NCBI GenBank assembly: GCA_002314775.1
Contig: DCHE01000049.1
Span: 26,880-42,388, forward strand
From: Lachnospiraceae bacterium UBA1760
Lineage (GTDB): Bacteria > Bacillota > Clostridia > Lachnospirales > Lachnospiraceae
Direction of reading: 5' to 3'
Length of the DNA stretch: 15,509 bases
In this document: positions 1 to 5,879 of the stretch, in pieces
Position numbering within the stretch: the stretch's first letter is position 1
How the letters are laid out: every line of letters begins with the position of its first letter
Translations under genes and position numbers: made by a program
Notes under the pieces: generated by a model
What the model was told of the DNA's origin: nothing
The model's database searches: none
The model's input: only the letters and a program-made list of their open reading frames with translations

Positions 1-1052
1 ATCTGTGATGAAGGTGTAACAAGTGGAATCTCACCGAAGTCCTTACGAACTCTTGGAATCTCCTCAAGAACCTCATCGTACTTATCCTCTGCATGCATCT
101 CCTTAAGCTGAGAAACCATGTTTGAAAGCATTCCACCTGGTACCTGGTAAAGAAGAGTCTTGATGTTAACTCCCATAACCTTTGGACTAAGAAGTCCTGA
201 CTCAAGCCACTGCTCACGAAGTGGTCTGAAGTGGTCAGCGATTTCTGCAAGTAAGTTCTGGTCAAAGCCTGGATCATACTCTGTTCCCTCGAATACCTTA
301 GCCATAACCTCTGTAGCTGGCTGTGATGTACCCATAGCAAGTGGTGACATAGCAGTATCGATGATATCACATCCTGCCTCAACAGCCTTCATGTATGTCA
401 TAGCAGCAACACCTGAGGTATAGTGTGTATGAAGCTGAATTGGAAGCTTTGAACCTTCCTTTAATGCTGTAACAAGCTCTGCTGCAGCATTTGGTACAAG
501 AAGACCAGCCATATCCTTGATACAGATTGAGTCAGCACCCATCTCCTCAATTCTTCTAGCTGTATCTCTCCAGTAATCAAGTGTGTATGCATCTCCTAAT
601 GTATAAGAAAGAGCGATCTGAGCATGTCCCTTTTCCTTGTTTGAAGCCTTAACAGCTGTCTCAAGGTTTCTTAAGTCATTTAAGCAATCGAAGATACGAA
701 TAATATCGATACCATTTGCAATTGACTTCTGTACAAAATACTCTACAACGTCATCAGCATATGGAGCATATCCAAGGATATTCTGTCCTCTGAATAACAT
801 CTGAAGCTTTGTGTTCTTGAAGCCATCCTTGAGCTTTCTAAGTCTCTCCCATGGATCTTCCTTTAAGAATCTGAGGCATGAATCAAATGTAGCACCACCC
901 CAGCACTCAACTGAATGATAACCAACCTTATCCATCTTGTCGATGATAGGAAGCATCTGCTCAGTTGTCATACGTGTAGCAATAAGTGACTGATGAGCAT
1001 CACGAAGGACTGTCTCAGTAATACCTATTGGTTTCTTTATAATATCTGCCAT
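1..1052 (-). CDS. oadA: Oxaloacetate decarboxylase alpha / pyruvate carboxylase B-type carboxyltransferase (C-terminus outside window)
   Basis: The first 350 residues are visible and the 3' end runs off the left edge. This is the HMGL-like TIM-barrel carboxyltransferase that moves a carboxyl group between oxaloacetate/pyruvate and biotin (OadA, PycB, transcarboxylase 5S). Family signatures seen are TETVLRDAHQSLIATRM near the start (metal ligand D18), VECWGGATFD (49-58), LFRGQN (86-91), IKDMAG with K179 (the carbamylated lysine in 5S), and QLHTHYTSG with metal ligands H208 and H210. The ATG at 1050-1052 is preceded by TAGGAGG at a normal distance. It is the last visible gene of the operon, 63 bp after the OadB-type gene, and a hairpin lies in the gap. 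The window does not show whether the protein ends after the conserved carboxyltransferase domain (about 460-480 aa) or carries its own biotin domain. A separate carrier gene upstream favours the short form. The family is certain; oxaloacetate as the main substrate is inference from the neighbours. Confidence 0.93.
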   Translation of the reverse strand, partial: MADIIKKPIGITETVLRDAHQSLIATRMTTEQMLPIIDKMDKVGYHSVECWGGATFDSCLRFLKEDPWERLRKLKDGFKNTKLQMLFRGQNILGYAPYADDVVEYFVQKSIANGIDIIRIFDCLNDLRNLETAVKASNKEKGHAQIALSYTLGDAYTLDYWRDTARRIEEMGADSICIKDMAGLLVPNAAAELVTALKEGSKLPIQLHTHYTSGVAAMTYMKAVEAGCDIIDTAMSPLAMGTSQPATEVMAKVFEGTEYDPGFDQNLLAEIADHFRPLREQWLESGLLSPKVMGVNIKTLLYQVPGGMLSNMVSQLKEMHAEDKYDEVLEEIPRVRKDFGEIPLVTPSSQ

Positions 1053-1079
1053 TTTATAATAATCCTCCTATTTTAATTA

Positions 1080-1109
1080 CCCTTGCCAACTCATGTAAAA
1101 TGGCCAGGG
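1080..1109 (-). promoter_or_regulatory. Intra-operon hairpin between oadB and oadA
   Basis: On the minus strand the gap contains CCCTGGCCA, a 12-base loop, then TGGCAAGGG. The arms pair at eight of nine positions. No U-run follows; the next bases are TAATTAAAATAGGAGG, which leads into the oadA ribosome binding site. A full terminator is therefore unlikely. An RNA processing or stability element, or a weak attenuator that sets the oadA to oadB ratio, fits better. The pairing is seen directly; the role is inferred. Confidence 0.45.
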
Positions 1110-1115
1110 CCTCTA

Positions 1116-2237
1116 CTAATTAACTCCGAATATCGCAAGGAATGAACCTGCGGCTACGGCTGTACCGATAACTCCGGCAACGTTTGGTCCCATCGCATTC
1201 ATGAGAAGGAAGTTTGTTGAGTCATACTCTGCTCCAACCTTCTGTGATACTCTGGCTGCCATTGGAACTGCTGATACACCTGCTGAACCGATAAGTGGAT
1301 TAACCTTACCCTTTGTTGCCCAGCACATTATCTTACCAAATATAACTCCCGTCGCGGTTCCGAGACAGAAAGCGATAAGTCCAAGAAGAACTATCTTAAG
1401 TGTACTTACCTTAAGGAATGCCTCTGCAGATGTTGAAGCACCAACAGATGTTCCGAGTAAGATTACAACGATGTACATCATAGCATTTGAAGCTGTCTCA
1501 GTAAGCTGCTTAACAACTCCACACTCTCTGAATAAGTTACCTAACATAAGCATACCAACGAGTGGTGCTGTTGTAGGAAGAATAAGTACAACTACAAGTG
1601 TAACAATGATTGGGAAGAGGATCTTCTCAAGCTTTGTTACCTGTCTAAGCTGTGGCATCTTTACAAGTCTTTCCTTCTCTGTTGTGAGAGCCTTCATGAT
1701 AGGTGGCTGAATAACAGGAACGAGGGACATGTATGAGTAAGCTGCAACGGCGATAGGTCCCATTAAGGTACCACCCATACCGAGCTTACCTGCAAGGAAG
1801 ATTGATGTAGGACCATCTGCACCACCGATGATTGAAATCGCTGCTGCTTCTCTTCCTGTGAATCCGAATGCAATAGCAAGGAAGTATGCACCATAGATAC
1901 CGAACTGTGCTGCAGCACCGAGCAGGAAGCTCTTTGGATTTGCAATCAGTGGTCCGAAGTCTGTCATGGCACCAACACCCATGAAGATGAGTGATGGAAG
2001 AATACTCCACTCGTCTAATAAATAAAAGTAATGTAAAAGTCCGCCTTCTTCGATAATTCCAGGGAACATATTAACAAGGAACATACCGAATGAAATTGGT
2101 ACAAGCAGAAGTGGCTCAAAGCCTTTGGCAATTGCAAGATACATAAACACGAATGCGAAAAGTATCATCACATAGTTTTTCCAGCCAAGAGTAGCGAAAC
2201 CAGTCTGCTGTGCTAAATTTGAAAGAATCTCTAGCAT
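1116..2237 (-). CDS. oadB: Sodium-pumping decarboxylase beta subunit (OadB/GcdB/MmdB family)
   Basis: This 373-aa polytopic membrane protein is the beta subunit of biotin-dependent decarboxylases. It decarboxylates carboxybiotin on the carrier and couples this to sodium export. The conserved loop GGADGPTSIF places D141 at the site of the essential aspartate (D203 in Klebsiella OadB). The segment NPLIGSAGVSAVPMAAR holds N313, G317, S322 and R329, whose spacing of +4, +9 and +16 exactly matches the functional N373/G377/S382/R389 set known for Klebsiella OadB. NFLLMNAMGPNVAGVIG near the C-terminus is also typical. Hydrophobic segments run through most of the chain, with a cytoplasmic loop at about 183-203 (KERLVKMPQLRQVTK). 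The start at 2237 has AGGAGGT upstream. All key residues are intact, so the pump should be active. The choice between the oxaloacetate, glutaconyl-CoA and methylmalonyl-CoA versions depends on partner subunits. Confidence 0.95.
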   Translation of the reverse strand: MLEILSNLAQQTGFATLGWKNYVMILFAFVFMYLAIAKGFEPLLLVPISFGMFLVNMFPGIIEEGGLLHYFYLLDEWSILPSLIFMGVGAMTDFGPLIANPKSFLLGAAAQFGIYGAYFLAIAFGFTGREAAAISIIGGADGPTSIFLAGKLGMGGTLMGPIAVAAYSYMSLVPVIQPPIMKALTTEKERLVKMPQLRQVTKLEKILFPIIVTLVVVLILPTTAPLVGMLMLGNLFRECGVVKQLTETASNAMMYIVVILLGTSVGASTSAEAFLKVSTLKIVLLGLIAFCLGTATGVIFGKIMCWATKGKVNPLIGSAGVSAVPMAARVSQKVGAEYDSTNFLLMNAMGPNVAGVIGTAVAAGSFLAIFGVN

Positions 2238-2276
2238 ATTAAGCTACCTCCTGTGGTTTATAGCATGAGTAGTTGA

Positions 2277-2660
2277 CTAGTTTAATGAAACTAATGTATC
2301 GCCTGCTTCAACAGCATCTCCAACTGATACATTAACTGATGCTACAGTACCATCTACAGGAGCTACGATTTCATTCTCCATCTTCATAGCCTCAAGAATA
2401 AGGATAACCTCACCCTTCTTAACTGCTGCTCCAACCTGTGTCTTAACTGAAAGAATCTTTCCAGGCATTGGTGCAGAAACAACCTCTGAACCTGCTGCTG
2501 CTGGAGCTGGAGCTGCTGGAGCTGCTGCTGCTGGAGCTGCTGCTACTGGAGCTGCTGCTGCTACTGGAGCTGCTGCTGCTACTGGAGCTGCGCCTGCTGC
2601 TACTTCTTCTACAGCTACATCGTATGCTGTACCATTTACTGTAATTCTATAATTTTTCAT
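2277..2660 (-). CDS. Biotin carrier protein (decarboxylase/transcarboxylase 1.3S-like) with Ala/Pro linker
   Basis: This 127-aa free biotin carrier shuttles the carboxyl group between the carboxyltransferases and the membrane beta subunit. Residues 1-20 (MKNYRITVNGTAYDVAVEEV) resemble the short N-terminal segment of transcarboxylase 1.3S, GcdC and MmdC proteins that docks to partners. Residues 21-57 are almost only Ala and Pro, a mobile linker usual in the family. Residues 58-127 form the biotinyl domain: the AMKM motif at 91-94 makes K93 the biotinylated lysine, with APMPGKI before it and APVDGTV after it. The start has GGAGG upstream, and 19 bp separate it from the OadG-like gene. Biotinylation needs a BirA-type ligase, which is not in the window. 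With one carrier and two carboxyltransferases in the operon, it is probably shared. Confidence 0.93.
   Translation of the reverse strand: MKNYRITVNGTAYDVAVEEVAAGAAPVAAAAPVAAAAPVAAAPAAAAPAAPAPAAAGSEVVSAPMPGKILSVKTQVGAAVKKGEVILILEAMKMENEIVAPVDGTVASVNVSVGDAVEAGDTLVSLN
2491..2603 (-). repeat. GCT-rich tandem repeat coding the Ala/Pro linker of the biotin carrier
   Basis: The linker codons form an imperfect tandem array. A unit that reads on the plus strand as gagctgctgctgctactg occurs in two perfect 18-bp copies (2549-2566 and 2567-2584), with a 15-bp variant at 2534-2548 and more degenerate GCT/GGA units toward 2491. In the coding frame each 18-bp unit gives the hexapeptide PVAAAA in some phase. 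Every length change by a unit stays in frame. Confidence 0.8.
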
Positions 2661-2679
2661 CTTTTTATCCTCCGATCTA

Positions 2680-3624
2680 TTATCTTGCTCTTCTTATTGA
2701 ACGTACAACGAGTGTATCCTTGCTAACTGCGTTAACCTTAGTCTCAGACTCTAATGCATAAATTGCAGCAGTAATAACTGCAACTAACTCAGCATCATTC
2801 ATAAGGTTCTCTGTCTTAGCTGCTGGTGCTGCTGGAGCTGCTACTGGTGCAGCCTTAACAGGTGCTGCCTTCTTTGGCTCTTCCTTCTTCTTTCCACCAA
2901 CGAGTGCTGGAACGAACTTAAGTAATGAAATAATGAATGATATGAAGATAAGTACTACGAATACTGTACCCATACCGATTGCAGTGTTTCTACCTGCCTT
3001 TGCAAGTAACTCACCCTTTGAATATACTGCACTAACCTCGCACTCAGTTGCTGAGTATTCTCCAACTCCCTGAGAAGCTAAGTATTCTGCAATCCACTCA
3101 TCAGCACTGTTAACATTGTAATTTACACCAAGCATTTCATTAACATCTGTAAAATACTCTGCAAGTGACTGATATCCGTACTGGATAGCCTCCTCCTGAA
3201 TAGTATCTAACATTTCCTGCTTAGTCTTGAAAAATGATGGATCCTTAACATACTTTACAGTGATTTTTACATCTCTGTTAGAGTACTCTGCGATAATAGC
3301 ACAAAGGATTGAACCATCAGACTGTGGTTCAATTGTAACCTTGTCACCTGAAGTGTTAAAGTTCTTAAATTCTCCGACCTTGTCAGATTCTTTGGCCTGT
3401 TTAAATCCATTTGCAGCTGTTTTCTCTAAATCTGTTCCTGCTTCCAGATAATAAGTCTCCTCAGCCTCGCTGAGCGAACCGTAGGTATTAACTACATTCT
3501 TTGTAGCATCTATCAGGGTCTGCTTATTGTAAGTAGTCTCAGATTTATCACCACCAGCGCATCCAACCATAAAGAATGAAAACATTACAGCCAAAATCGG
3601 AATTAATAATAATTTCTTCTTCAT
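2680..3624 (-). CDS. oadG: OadG-family gamma subunit fused to an N-terminal lipoprotein domain
   Basis: This 314-aa protein has an unusual layout. Residues 1-21 are a lipoprotein signal peptide (MKKKLLLIPI start, lipobox MVGC, lipidated C22). Residues about 25-210 form a hydrophilic, extracytoplasmic domain that I do not recognise. Residues about 213-241 are one transmembrane helix with the OadG hallmark IGMGTVFVVLIFIS, followed by KKK on the cytoplasmic side. An Ala/Pro/Lys linker (about 248-270) leads to a short C-terminal helix (NDAELVAVITAAIYALE) and the ending VVRSIRRAR, which recurs in clostridial OadG-like proteins. OadG subunits normally anchor and assemble alpha and beta; classical ones are about 80-130 aa, so roughly 190 extra residues lie outside the cell. 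The start at 3624 has GAGAGGTG upstream and lies 14 bp after the carboxyltransferase gene. The OadG part is well supported; the function of the outer domain is unknown. Confidence 0.85.
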   Translation of the reverse strand: MKKKLLLIPILAVMFSFFMVGCAGGDKSETTYNKQTLIDATKNVVNTYGSLSEAEETYYLEAGTDLEKTAANGFKQAKESDKVGEFKNFNTSGDKVTIEPQSDGSILCAIIAEYSNRDVKITVKYVKDPSFFKTKQEMLDTIQEEAIQYGYQSLAEYFTDVNEMLGVNYNVNSADEWIAEYLASQGVGEYSATECEVSAVYSKGELLAKAGRNTAIGMGTVFVVLIFISFIISLLKFVPALVGGKKKEEPKKAAPVKAAPVAAPAAPAAKTENLMNDAELVAVITAAIYALESETKVNAVSKDTLVVRSIRRAR

Positions 3625-3638
3625 TTACTGCACCTCTC

Positions 3639-5066
3639 TTATACTGTTGCATGCTTCTTGTATGGTAATTCTTCTCTCTTTGTAGCAAGCATCTCAAATG
3701 CAGCGATTAATCTCTTTCTTGTAGCGTCTGGCTCGATGATGTCATCAACGTATCCACGCTTAGCTGCTGCAATTGCGCTTGACTGAAGCTCTGTATATTC
3801 CTTCTTCTTCTCAGCGATGAACTGTGCCTTGTCAGAAGCTCCTGAAATTTCCTGCTCATACATAATCTTCACAGCCATCTCTGGATCCATAGTACCAATC
3901 TTAGCCTTTGGCCAAGCAAATACAACGTCTGCTCCGATAGCCTTTGAGTTCATAACTGAATAAGCTGTTCCAAATGCATCTCCTGTTACAAGGTTAACTG
4001 TTGGAACTGTTGCATTAGCAAATGCAAATGCAAGCTTAGCTGCTGCCTTGGCAATTGTCTTCTCCTCATAGATTGATGAAGCAAAGCCTGTTACATCTGT
4101 GAGCGAAAGAACTGGAATGTTAAATGCATCACAGAAGTTTACAAACTCAGCTGCAATATATGCACCGCTTGTTGTAAGTACTGAAGTCTTGTCAACTGTC
4201 ATGTTACCTACACATCCAACTGTTGTTCCGCCAAGCTTGATGAAGCCGATTACCATGCTCTTTGCATAGTCGTTCTTAAGCTCAACGAATACATTGTTAT
4301 CAGCGATGTTCTGTAATACAGCTCTTGAATCTCCCTTAAATCCATCAAGGTTAGGGATAATTCTGTTAAGATCATCTGTAATGTTATCGTCATATGCCTC
4401 ATCCTCGTTGTTTGAAGGAATGATTGAAACAAGATTTCTGATGCTTGAAAGAACATCTGCCTCTGTCTCACATACGCAGTCAACAAGAGAAGTATTCTCG
4501 CTTACATATGCTGCAGCTGCGGTATCGAGCTTTGAAGCATAGTTGCCATCTAATGCGTTAGGGCTATTAACGAATAACTTTGAATTGTCACTTGTCATAT
4601 ATGTGAAATCTGTAAGTGCTGGGATAATTGCTGTACCACCACCACAGTTTCCAAAAATTGCTGTAATCTGTGGGATTACGCCTGATGCAAGTGACTGCTT
4701 AAGGTAAAGCTCTCCAAATGCATTGAGTGCATCTGTAGCCTCCTGAAGTCTAAGTCCTGCACAATCGATAAGACCGATTACAGGTGCTCCTACCTTCATA
4801 GCCATGTCGTAAACCTTAGCAATCTTCTTGGCATGCATCTCGCCAATTGAACCACCAAGTACTGAACTATCCTGGCTATAAACATAAACTAATTTTCCAT
4901 TGATAACACCATATCCAGTGATAACACCGTCTTTTGGAGTATCATTCTCCTGAATGTTAAAATCTGTGCTTCTTGCTGTTACGTAAGCACCAATTTCAAC
5001 AAAGCTTGAGTCATCAAGTAAAGCTGCAATTCTCTCACTTGCTGACATACTGAGTTTGTTGCTCAT
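3639..5066 (-). CDS. Divergent acyl-CoA carboxyltransferase (MmdA/PccB/transcarboxylase 12S family)
   Basis: This 475-aa protein spans the whole two-domain crotonase-like carboxyltransferase fold of MmdA, PccB and transcarboxylase 12S, which transfer carboxyl between biotin and an acyl-CoA. Recognisable parts are SERIAALLDDSSFVE (10-24), GVITGYGVINGKLVYVYSQD (47-66), GGSIGEMHAKKI (71-82), MKVGAPVIGLID (90-101), SGVIPQI (128-134), PALTDF (149-154), NATVPTVNLVTG (351-362) and ADVVFAWPKAKIGTMDPE (379-396). Several motifs that are nearly invariant in the family are changed: SGGARIQEG is CAGLRLQEA (102-110), the GPCAGGA loop is GNCGGGT (139-145), the EYGGIIRHGAK loop is EEKTIAKAAAK (334-344), and GGAY is GTAY (366-369). 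The protein is also shorter than the usual 510-520 aa. It leads the operon and has GGAGG before its ATG. The family is sure; whether it acts on propionyl/methylmalonyl-CoA, another acyl-CoA or none is open. Confidence 0.85.
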   Translation of the reverse strand: MSNKLSMSASERIAALLDDSSFVEIGAYVTARSTDFNIQENDTPKDGVITGYGVINGKLVYVYSQDSSVLGGSIGEMHAKKIAKVYDMAMKVGAPVIGLIDCAGLRLQEATDALNAFGELYLKQSLASGVIPQITAIFGNCGGGTAIIPALTDFTYMTSDNSKLFVNSPNALDGNYASKLDTAAAAYVSENTSLVDCVCETEADVLSSIRNLVSIIPSNNEDEAYDDNITDDLNRIIPNLDGFKGDSRAVLQNIADNNVFVELKNDYAKSMVIGFIKLGGTTVGCVGNMTVDKTSVLTTSGAYIAAEFVNFCDAFNIPVLSLTDVTGFASSIYEEKTIAKAAAKLAFAFANATVPTVNLVTGDAFGTAYSVMNSKAIGADVVFAWPKAKIGTMDPEMAVKIMYEQEISGASDKAQFIAEKKKEYTELQSSAIAAAKRGYVDDIIEPDATRKRLIAAFEMLATKREELPYKKHATV

Positions 5067-5098
5067 TTCTAGCCCTCCATGTAAAATATATTTTATGG

Positions 5099-5120
5099 CG
5101 ACTCCTTTTCTAAAAAGTCG
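5099..5120 (-). promoter_or_regulatory. Palindrome in the leader of the decarboxylase operon (possible operator)
   Basis: A 22-bp interrupted palindrome has outer arms CGACT and AGTCG and inner TTTT/AAAA arms. It sits about 12-33 bases downstream of the inferred transcription start and upstream of the ribosome binding site. The centre is too tight for a good RNA hairpin, so a DNA-binding repressor site is more plausible than an RNA element. The sequence symmetry is visible; the role is a guess. Confidence 0.35.
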
Positions 5121-5138
5121 ACCAAATATGCCGAGTAT

Positions 5139-5167
5139 ATTGTATTACTTTTATGCCCATTTTTCAA
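5139..5167 (-). promoter_or_regulatory. Sigma-A-type promoter for the biotin decarboxylase operon
   Basis: The minus strand reads TTGAAA (5167-5162), a 17-base spacer, then TACAAT (5144-5139). Each box is one base from consensus and the spacing is ideal. It lies between the terminator after pgsA and the carboxyltransferase start, giving a leader of about 65 bases. It is the best candidate in the gap. Confidence 0.65.
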
Positions 5168-5245
5168 CATTTATTTTATTAGTTTCTAGCATGCTTTGGC
5201 CAAATAAAATCCATAGTATCTATTCACTTTTTTATACTTGACATT

Positions 5246-5295
5246 AAAAAAGCTGATTTCAACCGTAATAGCTAACTAATACTGTTGAAACCAGC
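5246..5295 (-). terminator. Intrinsic terminator after pgsA
   Basis: Just after the pgsA stop, the minus strand carries GCTGGTTTCAAC (5295-5284), a 20-base loop, GTTGAAATCAGC (5263-5252), then six Ts (5251-5246). The 12-bp stem has only one G-U pair. It ends the ftsK-to-pgsA run and separates it from the decarboxylase operon promoter. An A-run at the other end could allow weak function in the opposite direction, but no plus-strand gene is nearby. Confidence 0.85.
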
Positions 5296-5312
5296 CTTTT
5301 TATAATTAATAT

Positions 5313-5879
5313 TTACTTGTAATCTGCAATCACACTCTTATTCTTAAGTATATAATCAAGAAGCGATATGATTGTAAGTGCAAGAGATGCATAGATAAGT
5401 ATGTACTCAAGAACTGTCACAGCATTTCTAAATACCTCTGGAAGTGCAGTCTCTCCTGGAAGATTACCGATAAGGAAACCAACCATAATCATCTGAACAA
5501 CTGTCTTTATCTTGCCCCACCAGCCTGCTGCAATTACAACACCATTATCTGCTGCAACAAGTCTGAAACCACTGATGATAAACTCTCTTCCAATGATAAT
5601 GATTACTACCCATGCTGGAATTCTATCAAGACTTATAAGTGCAATAAGTGCTGAATCAACTAGTAATTTGTCTGCAAGAGGATCCATAAACTTTCCGAAG
5701 TCTGTAACAAGATTATTCTTTCTTGCAATCCTTCCATCTAAAAGGTCTGTCACACTCGCTGCTATAAATACAAACAGTGCAATCCATTTTCCAAATGGGA
5801 TATCTGGTACCATAAGGAATACAAGAAATACTGGCACCAGGCACACTCTCAGTACTGTTAGTTTATTTGGTAAATTCAT
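5313..5879 (-). CDS. pgsA: CDP-diacylglycerol--glycerol-3-phosphate 3-phosphatidyltransferase
   Basis: This 188-aa membrane enzyme makes phosphatidylglycerol phosphate from CDP-diacylglycerol and glycerol-3-phosphate, the committed step to phosphatidylglycerol and cardiolipin. The full CDP-alcohol phosphatidyltransferase motif is present with perfect spacing: D45, D48, G49, A52, R53, G62, D66 and D70 (DLLDGRIAR, then GKFMDPLAD). The N-terminal MNLPNKLTVLR and several hydrophobic helices (about 10-25, 31-45, 72-92, 95-110, 118-140, 150-178) fit PgsA. Its ATG overlaps the rimO TGA in an ATGA junction, and GGAG lies 10 bases upstream inside the rimO end, so it is probably translationally coupled to rimO. 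It is the last gene before the terminator. Other CDP-alcohol transferases are possible in principle, but length and the N-terminus favour PgsA. Confidence 0.93.
   Translation of the reverse strand: MNLPNKLTVLRVCLVPVFLVFLMVPDIPFGKWIALFVFIAASVTDLLDGRIARKNNLVTDFGKFMDPLADKLLVDSALIALISLDRIPAWVVIIIIGREFIISGFRLVAADNGVVIAAGWWGKIKTVVQMIMVGFLIGNLPGETALPEVFRNAVTVLEYILIYASLALTIISLLDYILKNKSVIADYK

Noticed and set aside
1201..1710. 169-codon plus-strand open frame opposite oadB
   Set aside because: It is the shadow of a conserved membrane protein gene; no ribosome binding site and no recognisable protein.
2491..2603. Repeat array considered as CRISPR or mobile repeat
   Set aside because: The units are contiguous without spacers and are codons of an Ala/Pro linker.
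3639..5066. Divergent carboxyltransferase considered as a pseudogene
   Set aside because: The frame is intact over 475 codons with a good ribosome binding site and a conserved fold spine; the changes are in specific loops and not scattered.
5056..5241. 61-codon plus-strand frame in the gap before the decarboxylase operon
   Set aside because: It covers the minus-strand promoter and leader, has no ribosome binding site and reads as AT-rich noise.
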